A stretch of 64,000 nucleotides of DNA from Xenophilus sp. Marseille-Q4582 (lineage in GTDB: Bacteria > Pseudomonadota > Gammaproteobacteria > Burkholderiales > Burkholderiaceae_C). The notes under the pieces are model-generated. The model did not search any database and was not told where the DNA came from. It was given only the letters and a program-made list of their open reading frames with translations. The position numbers and the translations under genes are program-made. The first letter of the stretch is position 1; the number at the start of each line of letters is the position of its first letter. The stretch lies in NCBI RefSeq assembly GCF_916700565.1, contig NZ_CAKAKO010000004.1, positions 496,001 through 560,000 on the forward strand, written 5' to 3'. Below, piece after piece: positions 9,735 to 19,130 of the stretch.

Positions 9735-11585
9735 ATGAAGAAGACCACTCTGGCGCTGGCCAGCGCCTTGCTGCTGGCCGCCATTGCGCATGCACAGACG
9801 GACAGCCCGGGCGTGACCTGGGACGAGATCGCCAACGACCACGCGAGCACCCGGGACGTGCTCTCCTACGGCATGGGCCTGAAGGGCCAGCGCTTCTCCC
9901 CACTCAAGCAGATCGACCGCAGCAACGTGGCCAAGCTCACGCCGGCCTGGAGCTTCTCGTTCGGCGGCGAGAAGCAGCGCGGCCAGGAGACGCAGGCGCT
10001 GGTGCACAACGGCGTGGTCTACGTGACGGCCTCGTACTCGCGCATGTTCGCGCTCGACGCCAAGACCGGCAAGCAGCTCTGGGCCTACGAGCACCGCCTG
10101 CCCGACGACATCCGGCCCTGCTGCGACGTGGTGAACCGTGGCGCCGCGATCTACGGCGACAAGGTCTATTTCGGCACGCTGGACGCACGTGTCGTGGCAC
10201 TCAACAAGGACACCGGCAAGGTGGTCTGGAACAAGAAGTTCGGCGACCACAAGGTGGGCTACACCATGACTGGCGCGCCCACGCTCGTGAAGGAGAAGAA
10301 CGGCCGCGTGCTGCTGATCCACGGCAGTTCGGGCGACGAGTTCGGCGTGGTCGGCTGGCTGTTCGCGCGCGACCCGGAGACCGGCGAGGAGGTCTGGGCG
10401 CGCCCGCTGGTCGAAGGCCACCAGGGCCGGCTCAACGGCCAGCCGAGCACCCACACGGGCGACCCCAAGGCGCCTTCGTGGCCCAACGATCCCAAGAGCG
10501 CGACCGGCAAGGTCCAGCCCTGGAGCCAGGGCGGCGGCGCGCCGTGGCAGAGCGCCACCTACGACCCCGAAACCAACACCATCGTGATCGGCGCGGGCAA
10601 CCCCGCGCCCTGGAACGGCAACCTGCGCACGGCGCCCGGCGCCGACGCGTCCAAGTACGACAGCCTGTTCACCTCGGGCCAGGCCTACGTGGACGCGACG
10701 ACCGGCGAGCTCAAGGGCTTCTTCCAGCACACGCCCAACGACACCTGGGACTTCTCGGGCAACAACGAGATCGTGCTGTTCGACTACAAGGACAAGAACG
10801 GCAAGACCATCAAGGCGGGCGGCCATGCCGACCGCAACGGCTTCTTCTTCGTGACCGACGTGAACAAGCTGGCCACGGGCGCGGGCTATCCGAACAAGCC
10901 GACGGCGCTGCTGGCGGCCTACCCCTTCGTGGACGGCATCACCTGGGCCAAGGGCTTCGATCTCAAGACGGGCAGGCCGATCGAGAACCCGAACCAGCGG
11001 CCCAAGCAGCCGGCCGAGGGCCAGGACAAGGGCGAAGCGGTGTTCGTCTCGCCGCCCTTCCTGGGCGGCAAGAACTGGAATCCGATGAGCTACAGCCCGG
11101 AGACCGGCCTGTTCTACATCGCGGCCAACCACTGGGGCATGGACTACTGGGCCGAGCACCTGGCCTACAAGCCCGGCTCCGCCTACCTGGGCATGGGCTT
11201 TCGCATCAAGCGCCTGCACGAGGACCATGTGGGCACGCTGCGCGCGCTGGACCCGCAGACCGGCAAGATCGCCTGGGAGAAGAAGGAGGTCTACCCGCTG
11301 TGGGCCGGCACGCTGGCCACGGCCGGCGGCCTGGTGGTGACGGGCACCTCCAACGGCTACGTGAAGATCTTCGACGCGAAGAACGGCGACGAGCTCTGGA
11401 AGTTCCAGACCGGCTCGGGCATCGTCTCGATCCCCACCACCTGGGAGCAGGACGGCGAGCAGTACATCGGCATCGCCTCGGGTTACGGCGGTGCCGTGCC
11501 GCTGTGGGGCGGCGACATGGCCGACCTGACCAAGACAGTCACGCAGGGCGGCTCGTTCTGGGTGTTCAAGCTCCCGAAGAGCTGA
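9735..11585 (+). CDS. exaA: PQQ-dependent alcohol (ethanol-type) dehydrogenase
   Basis: 616 residues with a clear signal peptide (1-20, ending AHAQ). The ATG follows GAGGAGA. The eight-bladed quinoprotein propeller is evident from repeated tryptophan-docking motifs (for example ALDAKTGKQLWAYE). The adjacent cysteines C129-C130 that form the unusual disulfide ring under PQQ are present. The catalytic Asp is D339 in NDTWDFSGNNE. The residue two further on is Ser341, not Asp, which argues for a calcium enzyme rather than a lanthanide one. It oxidises primary alcohols in the periplasm, passing electrons to PedF. Exact substrate preference is not visible. Confidence 0.9.
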   Translation: MKKTTLALASALLLAAIAHAQTDSPGVTWDEIANDHASTRDVLSYGMGLKGQRFSPLKQIDRSNVAKLTPAWSFSFGGEKQRGQETQALVHNGVVYVTASYSRMFALDAKTGKQLWAYEHRLPDDIRPCCDVVNRGAAIYGDKVYFGTLDARVVALNKDTGKVVWNKKFGDHKVGYTMTGAPTLVKEKNGRVLLIHGSSGDEFGVVGWLFARDPETGEEVWARPLVEGHQGRLNGQPSTHTGDPKAPSWPNDPKSATGKVQPWSQGGGAPWQSATYDPETNTIVIGAGNPAPWNGNLRTAPGADASKYDSLFTSGQAYVDATTGELKGFFQHTPNDTWDFSGNNEIVLFDYKDKNGKTIKAGGHADRNGFFFVTDVNKLATGAGYPNKPTALLAAYPFVDGITWAKGFDLKTGRPIENPNQRPKQPAEGQDKGEAVFVSPPFLGGKNWNPMSYSPETGLFYIAANHWGMDYWAEHLAYKPGSAYLGMGFRIKRLHEDHVGTLRALDPQTGKIAWEKKEVYPLWAGTLATAGGLVVTGTSNGYVKIFDAKNGDELWKFQTGSGIVSIPTTWEQDGEQYIGIASGYGGAVPLWGGDMADLTKTVTQGGSFWVFKLPKS

Positions 11586-11587
11586 AC

Positions 11588-12148
11588 ATGCCGCCGCTTC
11601 GCATCCTCCTGGGCGCGGCGGCGCTGGCGGCATCGCTGGGTGCTGCCGCGCAAACACCCGTGGCGACCTGCACGCCCGGCCCGCGCGCGCAATGCGCCGG
11701 TGCCGACCTGCGCTTCGCCAACCTCGTGGGCAGAGACCTGCAAGGCGCGGACTTCCGCGGCGCCAAGCTGGATCGCGCCGATCTGCGCGCGGCCAACCTG
11801 GTCGGCGCGGACTTCACGGACGCCAGCGCGCTGGCCGCGCAGTTCGGCAAGGCCTATCTGGCGCAGGCGCGCTTCGTGCGCGCCCGGCTCGTGGGCGCGG
11901 ACTTCGAATCGGCGCGCATGAGCAAGTCCGACTTCACGCAGGCCGACCTCACGGCCGCCAACCTTTCGGGCGCCTGGTCCGTCGGCACGCGCTACGAGGG
12001 CGCGCGGCTGGACAGCGCCGACGTGCAGGAGACCAAGTTCAGCACGTCGACCTTCCGCAACGCGTCCATGCGCGGCACCAAGCTGCGCTTCGCGGTGTTC
12101 TCCGATGTGGATTTCGAGGGCTGCACCGGCTGCCCTGTCGACTGGTAA
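11588..12148 (+). CDS. Exported pentapeptide-repeat protein
   Basis: 186 residues, starting two bases after the dehydrogenase stop. Residues 1-22 look like a Sec signal (ending GAAAQ). From about residue 38 to 180 the sequence follows the A(D/N)LXX pentapeptide pattern (GADLR, GADFR, RADLR, GADFT, SDFTQ, ADLTA), predicting a right-handed square beta-helix. Two cysteines flank each end of the mature repeat region (CTPGPRAQC and CTGC). Most pentapeptide proteins are cytoplasmic, so export is unusual. Its place inside a PQQ-dehydrogenase operon suggests a structural or docking role, but no function is known. Confidence 0.8.
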   Translation: MPPLRILLGAAALAASLGAAAQTPVATCTPGPRAQCAGADLRFANLVGRDLQGADFRGAKLDRADLRAANLVGADFTDASALAAQFGKAYLAQARFVRARLVGADFESARMSKSDFTQADLTAANLSGAWSVGTRYEGARLDSADVQETKFSTSTFRNASMRGTKLRFAVFSDVDFEGCTGCPVDW

Positions 12149-12161
12149 GGAAAGAACGGAA

Positions 12162-12614
12162 ATGCAACGTACACTCTCTTCGCTGCTGGTTGCCATGGGC
12201 CTGGCCTGCGCCGGCGGCGTGCAGGCCAAAACCTGCGCGCTGACCATCTCTTCCAACGATCAGATGCAGTTCGACCAGGCCGAGCTGAAGGTCGCATCCG
12301 ACTGCACGAGCGTGGAGCTGACCCTCAGGCACGCCGGCAAGCTCCCTGCCGCGGCCATGGGCCACAACTGGGTGCTGACCGAGACTTCGGCCATGCGCTC
12401 CGTCGCCCTGGCTGGCATGAATGCGGGCGCTGCGGCTGGCTATGTGAAGCCGGGCGACGAACGCGTGATCGCGGCCACGCCGGTCATCGGCGGCGGCGCC
12501 AGCACCAAGATCAGCTTCACCACCAACAAGCTCAGGAAGGGCGGCGACTACAGCTTTTTTTGTTCCTTTCCCGGACATTGGTCGGTGATGAAGGGCAAGC
12601 TCGTGTTCGGATGA
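12162..12614 (+). CDS. azu: Azurin, blue copper protein
   Basis: 150 residues with a 22-residue signal peptide ending VQA. All azurin landmarks are present with a constant offset of 22 from mature numbering: copper ligands H68, C134, H139 and M143 in GHNW and FCSFPGHWSVM, and the disulfide cysteines C25 and C48. It shuttles single electrons in the periplasm. Azurins can accept electrons from some quinohemoprotein alcohol dehydrogenases. The gene sits 13 bases after the pentapeptide gene, so it is probably part of the same alcohol-oxidation operon as a second acceptor beside PedF. Confidence 0.95.
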   Translation: MQRTLSSLLVAMGLACAGGVQAKTCALTISSNDQMQFDQAELKVASDCTSVELTLRHAGKLPAAAMGHNWVLTETSAMRSVALAGMNAGAAAGYVKPGDERVIAATPVIGGGASTKISFTTNKLRKGGDYSFFCSFPGHWSVMKGKLVFG

Positions 12615-12685
12615 CCCCCGCGCGCGGCCTGCCGCGCAGGCGCCGCGGGCCCTCCCCACGGCGCAGAACATGCGAGGAGCCTGAA

Positions 12686-13078
12686 ATGATTTCCGCTGAA
12701 CGCGTCAGCGCAACACCGGCTGCGCTGGCCTTGATCGAAGCGCTGAGCGCGCGGCATGGGCCGCTGATGTTCCACCAGTCCGGCGGCTGTTGCGACGGCA
12801 GTGCGCCCATGTGCTATGCCGAGGGGGAGCTGTGGGTGGGGGACGGCGACCGGCTGCTGGGCCACATCGGCGGCATGCCCTTCTACATCAGCGCCGCGCA
12901 GTTCGAGTATTGGCAGCACACGCACCTGATCATCGACGTCGTGCCGGGGCGCGGCGGCATGTTCTCGCTGGAGGGACCCACGGGCCAGCGTTTCCTGACC
13001 CGCTCGCGCCTGTACCTGGACGAGGAGTGGGCGCAGCTGCAAGACCAGGAAGCGGCGCAGTGCGGAGGCCGACCATGA
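12686..13078 (+). CDS. DUF779 protein, aldehyde dehydrogenase-associated
   Basis: 130 residues. The ATG follows GAGGAG. It contains the family hallmark HQSGGCCDGSAPMC near residues 32-45, then a beta-rich domain. DUF779 proteins are small cytoplasmic proteins found next to acetaldehyde dehydrogenase genes in many bacteria, and the Cys cluster may bind metal. Its role is unproven. An accessory or maturation function for the aldehyde dehydrogenase is the common suggestion and fits this operon. The stop codon overlaps the ATG of the receptor gene that follows. Confidence 0.85.
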   Translation: MISAERVSATPAALALIEALSARHGPLMFHQSGGCCDGSAPMCYAEGELWVGDGDRLLGHIGGMPFYISAAQFEYWQHTHLIIDVVPGRGGMFSLEGPTGQRFLTRSRLYLDEEWAQLQDQEAAQCGGRP

Positions 13079-15258
13079 AGTGCGCGTCGACGCGGGGCCT
13101 GGCCGGCGGGCTGCTGGTGCTGGTGCCGGTCCTGTGCGCCCAGGCTCAGGACGCGTCCGCTGTGGCGGCGCAGCCGGCCCCGGAACAGGGGCCAGTGCAG
13201 GCGCAGGCCCTGCCCGTCGTCACCGTGAGCACGCCGCGCGGCAGCCTCGTGCCTTTCGACGTGCCCGCGTCCATCGACCGCGTGGAAGGCAGCGAGCTGC
13301 GCGAGGGCCGGCTGCAGGCGCAGCTCAGCGAGGGCCTGGGCAGCGTGCCCGGCCTGCAGGTGCAGGACCGGCGCAACCTCGCGCAGGACCTGCAGCTGTC
13401 CATCCGCGGCTTCGGCGCGCGCTCCACCTTCGGCGTGCGCGGCGTGCGCATCTACGTGGACGGCATCCCCGCCACGCTGCCCGACGGCCAGGGCCAGACC
13501 TCCAACATCGACATCGGCACGCTCGAGCGCATCGAGGTGCTGCGCGGGCCGTTCTCGGCGCTGTACGGCAACTCCTCGGGCGGCGTGGTGCAGGCCTTCA
13601 CCGCGCCGGGCGAAGGCCGGCCGCTGCTGCGCTACACCGTGGGCGGCGGCAGCTCGGACACCTGGCGCCAGGCCCTCGAGCTCAGCGGCGCACAGCCGCT
13701 GGGCGGGCAGGGTGGCGGCGCCGCGCTGGACTACCGCCTGAGCCTGAGCCGCTTCGACACCGAAGGCTGGCGCGACCACAGCGCTGCGCGGCGCGACCTG
13801 GCCAACGCACGGCTGGGGCTGGCGCTGGACAACGGCGCGCGCCTCACGCTCATCTACAACCAGGTGCGCATCGCGGCGCAGGACCCGCTGGGCCTGACCG
13901 AGTCGCAGTGGCGCAGCACCCCGCGCGCCGCGCCGCTGGCCGAGCAGTACGACACGCGCAAGACCGTGGCGCAGCGGCAGATCGGCCTGCTCTACGAACA
14001 GCGCATCGCGCCCGACCACGACCTGCGGCTGATGGTCTACGGCGGCGAGCGCGAGAACACGCAGTTCCAGTCCATTCCGCCCGCGGCGCAGCAGAACCCG
14101 GGCCATGCGGGCGGGGTGATCGACCTGTCGCGCCGCTACAGCGGCGTCGACCTGCGCTGGACCACGCGCCAGCAACTGGCCGGCCGGCCCATCGAGGTGA
14201 GCACCGGCCTGGCCTGGGACGGCCTGCGCGAACAGCGCAAGGGCTACCAGAACTACCTGGGGCCACTGTCTGCGCCCGTGCTGGGCGTGCAGGGCCGCCT
14301 GCGCCGCGACGAAAGCAACCGCGTGCGCAACCTGGACCCCTACGTGCAGGCCAACTGGCAGATCGCCGAGGCCTGGAGCCTGGAGGCCGGCGTGCGCCGC
14401 AGCCGCGTGCGCTTCGAGTCGCGCGACCACTACCTGGCCAACGGCGATGACAGCGGCACGGCGCGCCACGCGCGCGTGCTGCCCGTCGCGGCGCTGCGCT
14501 GGCAGCCCACGCGCGACCTCGCGCTGTACGCCTCGGCCGGCCGCGGCTTCGAGACGCCCACGCTCAATGAACTCTCGTACCGCCCCGACGGCATCGGTGG
14601 CCTGAACCTGGGCCTGCGCCCGGCCGTGAGCACCAGCGTGGAAGTGGGAGCCAAGGCGCGCCTGGCCGGCGGCCTGCTCACGGCGGCGCTGTTCCACACA
14701 CGCACGCGCGACGAGATCGTGGCCCACGGCAGCAGCGGCGGGCGCAGCAGCTTCCAGAACGCCGGCCGCACGCGCCGCCACGGCGCCGAGATCGCCTGGC
14801 TGCACCAGAGCGCGACGAACTGGCGCACCCAGCTGGCCTACACCTGGCTGGACGCACGCTATGCCGACGGCTTCTGCACGCCGCTGCCGTGCAATGACGC
14901 CAACCGGGTGCAGGCCGATGCGCGCCTGCCCGGCATTGCGCGCCAGTCCTTCTACGCCTCGCTGGGCTGGGTGCCCCCGCAGGGCTGGCGTGCGGGCGTG
15001 GACCTGCGCGCCCAGAGCCGCGTGATGGCCAACGACCGCAACAGCGCCAGCGCGCCCGGCTACGCACTGGTGGGCGCCTGGCTCGGCTGGACGCACCGTT
15101 GGGGCCCATGGTCCGTCGAGGCCTTCGCACGTGCCGACAACCTCCTGGACCGCCGCTATGCGGGCTCGGTCATCGTCAACGAGAGCAACGGCCGCTATTT
15201 CGAGCCCGCGCCGGGCCGGCAATGGTCGGCGGGGGTGAGCGCGGCCTATCGCTTCTGA
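13075..15258 (+). CDS. pqqU: TonB-dependent receptor, probable PQQ importer PqqU
   Basis: 727 residues, starting in an ATGA overlap with the DUF779 gene. A signal peptide (1-24), a plug domain (about 45-170) and a 22-stranded barrel ending in an aromatic residue (AAYRF) are evident. Many segments match the E. coli receptor PqqU (formerly YncD) nearly word for word, including GFGARSTFGVRG, YVDGIPATLPDGQGQTSNID, EQYDTRKT, RGFETPTLNELSYR and SVIVNESNGRYFEPAPGR. PqqU takes up pyrroloquinoline quinone across the outer membrane with TonB-ExbBD. Coupling to a PQQ enzyme operon makes this assignment strong. Confidence 0.88.
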   Translation: MKCASTRGLAGGLLVLVPVLCAQAQDASAVAAQPAPEQGPVQAQALPVVTVSTPRGSLVPFDVPASIDRVEGSELREGRLQAQLSEGLGSVPGLQVQDRRNLAQDLQLSIRGFGARSTFGVRGVRIYVDGIPATLPDGQGQTSNIDIGTLERIEVLRGPFSALYGNSSGGVVQAFTAPGEGRPLLRYTVGGGSSDTWRQALELSGAQPLGGQGGGAALDYRLSLSRFDTEGWRDHSAARRDLANARLGLALDNGARLTLIYNQVRIAAQDPLGLTESQWRSTPRAAPLAEQYDTRKTVAQRQIGLLYEQRIAPDHDLRLMVYGGERENTQFQSIPPAAQQNPGHAGGVIDLSRRYSGVDLRWTTRQQLAGRPIEVSTGLAWDGLREQRKGYQNYLGPLSAPVLGVQGRLRRDESNRVRNLDPYVQANWQIAEAWSLEAGVRRSRVRFESRDHYLANGDDSGTARHARVLPVAALRWQPTRDLALYASAGRGFETPTLNELSYRPDGIGGLNLGLRPAVSTSVEVGAKARLAGGLLTAALFHTRTRDEIVAHGSSGGRSSFQNAGRTRRHGAEIAWLHQSATNWRTQLAYTWLDARYADGFCTPLPCNDANRVQADARLPGIARQSFYASLGWVPPQGWRAGVDLRAQSRVMANDRNSASAPGYALVGAWLGWTHRWGPWSVEAFARADNLLDRRYAGSVIVNESNGRYFEPAPGRQWSAGVSAAYRF

Positions 15259-15362
15259 AGGCAGCCGCGGCTGCCGATCCCGGGCCTGCGCGCGGTAGGG
15301 AGCTCGCTCGCGTCGTGTCGCGGCGCTGCGTCGGTGGGGCCCCGGCCCGGTCGCCAGACGCA

Positions 15363-15389
15363 CCACGGGCCGCCCGAGGCGGCCCGTGG
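15363..15389. terminator. Strong hairpin between convergent pqqU and rne
   Basis: A perfect 12-bp stem (CCACGGGCCGCC/GGCGGCCCGTGG) with loop CGA lies between two genes that end facing each other. There is no T-run on either strand, so it may stop transcription only partly or protect 3' ends. Confidence 0.5.
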
Positions 15390-15453
15390 AGGACAGAGGT
15401 GGGCTGAAGGACCGCGTGCGGCTGCGGCCCTTTCGCTGCTGCCCGGCCGTGCG

Positions 15454-18400
15454 TCAGACGCGCGGCGCCGGCGCCTCGTCGCTGCGCACGTTGGGCAGCT
15501 CGACGCGGCCCAGGTCCTGGCGCGTTTCCACCAGTTCCAGCGCGCCTTCGTCGATCACGATCAGCGGCGGGCGCTGGCGCGGCACATGCACCGGAGCCGG
15601 TTCGGCCGCGATGGCGGCACGCACCTCGGCCACGCGCTCGGCGTTGGAATTCACCCATTCCAGCTGTGCGCTTTCGGCGATGGCGCTCAGTTCCTGCACG
15701 GGCAGCTCGTAGGCCTGCACGCGGGGCAGGCCGCCGGAGCGGCCGCCGTCCGGTGCCGGCGCGGCGGCGAGCGTGTGCAGCACCACGGCGGCGGCTTCCT
15801 GCGCCGCCCCGCCGGCCGGGCTGGCGGCCACCGGCAACTGGGCACGCAGGGCTTCGCGCAGCACGGCCATGTCGCTGCCGGGCTCCACATCGGCGGGCTG
15901 CGCCACCGGCGCGGTGGCCTGGGCGGGCGCGGCTTCGGCCGAAGGCGTAGTCGGCGCGGGTGCCGGTGCTTGCACTTCGGCGGGGGCCGGTTCGCGGCCT
16001 TCGCGCGGCGCACGCTCGCGGCGGTCGCGGCCGTAGCGGTCACGCGAACGGCCGCGGCGCGGTTCCTCGTCGCCGCGCGGCGAGGCGGATTCCGGCGCGC
16101 CGGGGTTGTCCAGCAGCGCGTCGGCGGTTTCGGCGTCGGCCGCCTCATGGGCCGGCAGGCGTTCGCGTGCTTCGCCGCGGTCCTCGCGCGCGGCGCGGGT
16201 TTCGCCATCGCCGCGGCGCTCGCCCTGGCGGCGTGCGCGCGAACCGGCTTCGCGCGTGTCGGCGCGGTCTTCGCGCGATTCGCCGTGGACACCCGTGTGG
16301 CCCGTGCTGCCGTCGTCCCGGAGGTTCTCTTCGCCGGCCGGCGCTTCGGCATCGCGGCGCTCGCCACGCGGGCGGCGTTCGGCGGGATCGCGCGGCGGGC
16401 GGTTCAGGTCGCGTTCGCCTTCCGCGCGGGCGGCGTCGCGGCGGCTTTCACGCGGCGCGCCGTCGCGGCCTTCGCCCTGGCCGTTGCGGGCGCGGCGCTC
16501 GCCGTCGCGCTCACCGCGTTCGCGGCGCTCGCCGTCCCGGCGATCGTCGTCGCGGCGTTCGCTGCCCTCGCGGCGTTCACCGTCACGGCGGCCACCGTCG
16601 CGGCGCGCGTCGTTGTCGCGGCGTTCGCTGTCGCGGTCACCGCGTTCACGGCGCTCACCGTCGCGCCGTTCGCCGTTGCCTTCACCGCGGCGCTCGCCGC
16701 CGCGGCCCCGGCCGCCGCGACCTTCACGGCCTTCACGGCCTTCACGGCCTTCGCGGCGTGCAGGACGGCTTTCTTCCGCGGCCGGCGCGGGGGCCACCGC
16801 AGGGGCCGGGGCGGCCACCGGCGCGGGCGTGCCGGCGCCGAACAGGCTCTTGATCCAGCCCAGGATGCCGCCCTGGGCCGGCGCCGGCGCGGCCACCACC
16901 GGGGCGGCGGGCGCTGGGGCCGGCGCGGGTGCGGCTTCGGCCTTGGGCGCGCGCGGCTCGGGTTGCGGCGGCGGCGAATCGGGCACCACCAGGCCCTTGA
17001 TCACGGGCGTCTGGCGGTTGGTGGGCTCCTGCGAGCGGCGCGTGATGCCTTCCTCTTCGCCAAAGTCCTCGGCCATGGTGTAGCTGGCGCGCAGCTGGTC
17101 CAGGCGCGGGTCGTCGTGCTTGAGGCGCTCCAGGCGGTAGTTGGGCGTCTCCAGCGTCTTGTTGGGCACCATCAGCACGCTCACGCGCTGCTTGATCTCG
17201 ATCTTGGCGATCTCGGTGCGCTTCTCGTTGAGCAGGAAGGAGGCCACTTCCACCGGCACCTGCGTGTGCACGGCGGCGGTGTTGTCCTTCATGGACTCTT
17301 CCTGAATGATGCGCAGGATCTGCAGCGCGCTCGATTCGGTGTCGCGGATGTGGCCGGAGCCGCCGCAGCGCGGGCAGGGGATGGAGGCGCCTTCGGTCAG
17401 CGCCGGCTTCAGGCGCTGGCGGCTCATCTCCAGCAGGCCGAACTTGCTGATCGAGCCGAACTGCAGGCGCGCGCGGTCCTGCTTGAGGGCGGCCTTCAGG
17501 CGTTCCTCGACCTCGCGGCGGTTCTTCGACTCGTCCATGTCGATGAAATCGATCACCACCAGGCCGCCGATGTCGCGCAGGCGCAGCTGGCGGGCCACTT
17601 CGTCGGCCGCCTCCAGGTTGGTGCGCGTGGCGGTTTCCTCGATGTCGCTGCCCTTGATGGCGCGCGCCGAGTTGACGTCAATGGAGACCAGCGCCTCGGT
17701 GTGGTCGATCACGATGGCGCCGCCGCTGGGCAGCTGCACCGTGCGGGCGTAGGCCGATTCGATCTGGTGCTCGATCTGGAAGCGGCTGAACAGGGCCGCG
17801 TCGTCCCGGTAGCGCTTGATCTTGGCCGCATGCTCAGGCATCACGTACTGCATGAACTGCTTGGCCTGCTCGTAGATGTTGTCCTCGTCGATCAGGACAT
17901 CACCCATCTTCTCGTCGAAGTAGTCGCGGATCGCCCGGATCACGAGCGAGGATTCCTGGTAGATCAGGAAGGCGCCCTTGCCGCTGCTGGCGCTTTCGAT
18001 GGCGGCCCAGAGCTTGAGCAGGTAGCTCAGGTCCCACTGCAGTTCCTTGGCCGAGCGCTCGATGCCCGCGGTGCGCACGATGATGCTCATGCCCTTGGGG
18101 TACTCGAGCTGGTCCAGCGCTTCCTTGAGCTCGGCGCGCTTCTCGCCCTCGATGCGCCGGCTCACGCCGCCGCCGCGCGGGTTGTTGGGCATCAGCACCA
18201 CGTAGCGGCCGGCCAGGCTGATGAAGGTGGTCAGGGCCGCGCCCTTGTTGCCGCGCTCTTCCTTTTCCACCTGGACCAAGATCTCCTGGCCTTCCTTGAT
18301 CGCATCCTGGATGCGGGCCGAGGAGGCGGAAACGCCTTCGGCGAAGTACTGCTTGGAGATTTCCTTGAAAGGCAGGAAGCCGTGGCGCTCCTCGCCGTAG

Positions 18401-18576
18401 TTGACGAAGCAGGCTTCCAGCGAAGGCTCGACGCGCGTGACGACGGCCTTGTAGATGTTGCCCTTGCGCTGCTCGCGCCCTTCGATCTCGATTTCGTAGT
18501 CGAGGAGCTTCTGCCCGTCGACGATGGCCAGGCGGCGTTCTTCGGCCTGCGTGGCGTTGATCAGCATCCGCTTCAT
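15454..18576 (-). CDS. rne: Ribonuclease E
   Basis: 1040 residues starting [10 protein letters not shown], as in E. coli RNase E. The N-terminal half holds the S1 domain (about 38-120) and the catalytic DNase I-like region with IDVNSAR and VVIDFIDM, whose aspartates should bind Mg2+ near 300 and 343. The Zn-link CPRCGGSGH has C401 and C404. From about 520 on the protein is a disordered scaffold. A stretch near residues 609-749 is made almost only of Arg, Glu, Asp and Gly and is probably an RNA-binding and condensate-forming tail. It is the central mRNA decay and rRNA/tRNA processing enzyme. It is convergent with pqqU and divergent from rluC. Confidence 0.95.
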   Translation of the reverse strand: MKRMLINATQAEERRLAIVDGQKLLDYEIEIEGREQRKGNIYKAVVTRVEPSLEACFVNYGEERHGFLPFKEISKQYFAEGVSASSARIQDAIKEGQEILVQVEKEERGNKGAALTTFISLAGRYVVLMPNNPRGGGVSRRIEGEKRAELKEALDQLEYPKGMSIIVRTAGIERSAKELQWDLSYLLKLWAAIESASSGKGAFLIYQESSLVIRAIRDYFDEKMGDVLIDEDNIYEQAKQFMQYVMPEHAAKIKRYRDDAALFSRFQIEHQIESAYARTVQLPSGGAIVIDHTEALVSIDVNSARAIKGSDIEETATRTNLEAADEVARQLRLRDIGGLVVIDFIDMDESKNRREVEERLKAALKQDRARLQFGSISKFGLLEMSRQRLKPALTEGASIPCPRCGGSGHIRDTESSALQILRIIQEESMKDNTAAVHTQVPVEVASFLLNEKRTEIAKIEIKQRVSVLMVPNKTLETPNYRLERLKHDDPRLDQLRASYTMAEDFGEEEGITRRSQEPTNRQTPVIKGLVVPDSPPPQPEPRAPKAEAAPAPAPAPAAPVVAAPAPAQGGILGWIKSLFGAGTPAPVAAPAPAVAPAPAAEESRPARREGREGREGREGRGGRGRGGERRGEGNGERRDGERRERGDRDSERRDNDARRDGGRRDGERREGSERRDDDRRDGERRERGERDGERRARNGQGEGRDGAPRESRRDAARAEGERDLNRPPRDPAERRPRGERRDAEAPAGEENLRDDGSTGHTGVHGESREDRADTREAGSRARRQGERRGDGETRAAREDRGEARERLPAHEAADAETADALLDNPGAPESASPRGDEEPRRGRSRDRYGRDRRERAPREGREPAPAEVQAPAPAPTTPSAEAAPAQATAPVAQPADVEPGSDMAVLREALRAQLPVAASPAGGAAQEAAAVVLHTLAAAPAPDGGRSGGLPRVQAYELPVQELSAIAESAQLEWVNSNAERVAEVRAAIAAEPAPVHVPRQRPPLIVIDEGALELVETRQDLGRVELPNVRSDEAPAPRV

Positions 18577-19130
18577 GGGAGTGCGTGTCCTTTTTGTTGT
18601 CTCGTACTGGCCCGGATGGGGCCCACGATGCGCGGACGACGCAGAGAAACGACGGGGAACTGCCGCGGCACTCCGGAAGGCTCGGGCAAGGGCAAGCGCC
18701 CCGCCCGCGACGGGCTCAACCCGCTGGCCAGGGAGTGGGGGGCGCGAGGATGGGGACGAGGCCGATGCCGCATCGGGGTCGCGCGGCCGGCCCGCAGGGG
18801 GCGGGGCGGGCGGTCACGACAGGCGCGGGTGCGGCTCCAATGCCCTGCGGCGCGGGCATCCGCCAGCGCAGGAACAGTTGAATCAGCCACATCAGCACAG
18901 CAAAGGCTCTCGCTCGTATCCGCCGGCCGGCGCACCAGGGGGCGCCAGTCGGCTTGGGGTATTCCGTGTCGGGGTTTCGTCTGTGTCGGCCAGACTGTCG
19001 GGCGCCTTTCGCCGCCGGGCGCGGTTGCGCGGGGCCTGCGGGCGGCACCTGAAAGCGGCATCGACCTGCCAGGGCATCGGTGGGTGCTCTAAACTTCTCG
19101 TTCAAATCAAGCACTTACACAGGCGCGCTG
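18577..19130. other. Divergent rne/rluC intergenic region, probable rne leader
   Basis: These 554 bp hold no credible gene on either strand. On the minus strand AAGGA lies upstream of the rne ATG. The region nearest rluC (19085-19145) is much richer in A and T than its surroundings and includes TAAACT and ATTATA, suggesting a promoter. In enterobacteria rne has a long autoregulatory leader. A similar leader here is likely from the spacing alone, but I see no specific conserved hairpin. Confidence 0.5.

Noticed and set aside
12883-15366. 827-codon minus-strand frame opposite the TonB receptor
   Set aside because: Same antisense effect. The plus-strand protein matches PqqU throughout.
15334-19092. 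A 1252-codon open frame on the plus strand opposite rne
   Set aside because: It mirrors the rne codon structure in a GC-rich region. The protein is low-complexity Ala/Arg/Gly with no domain, while rne on the other strand is unmistakable.
19080-19130. Starting RluC at the GTG at 19080
   Set aside because: The intervening bases are AT-rich and look like promoter sequence. The extra residues are not conserved in style.
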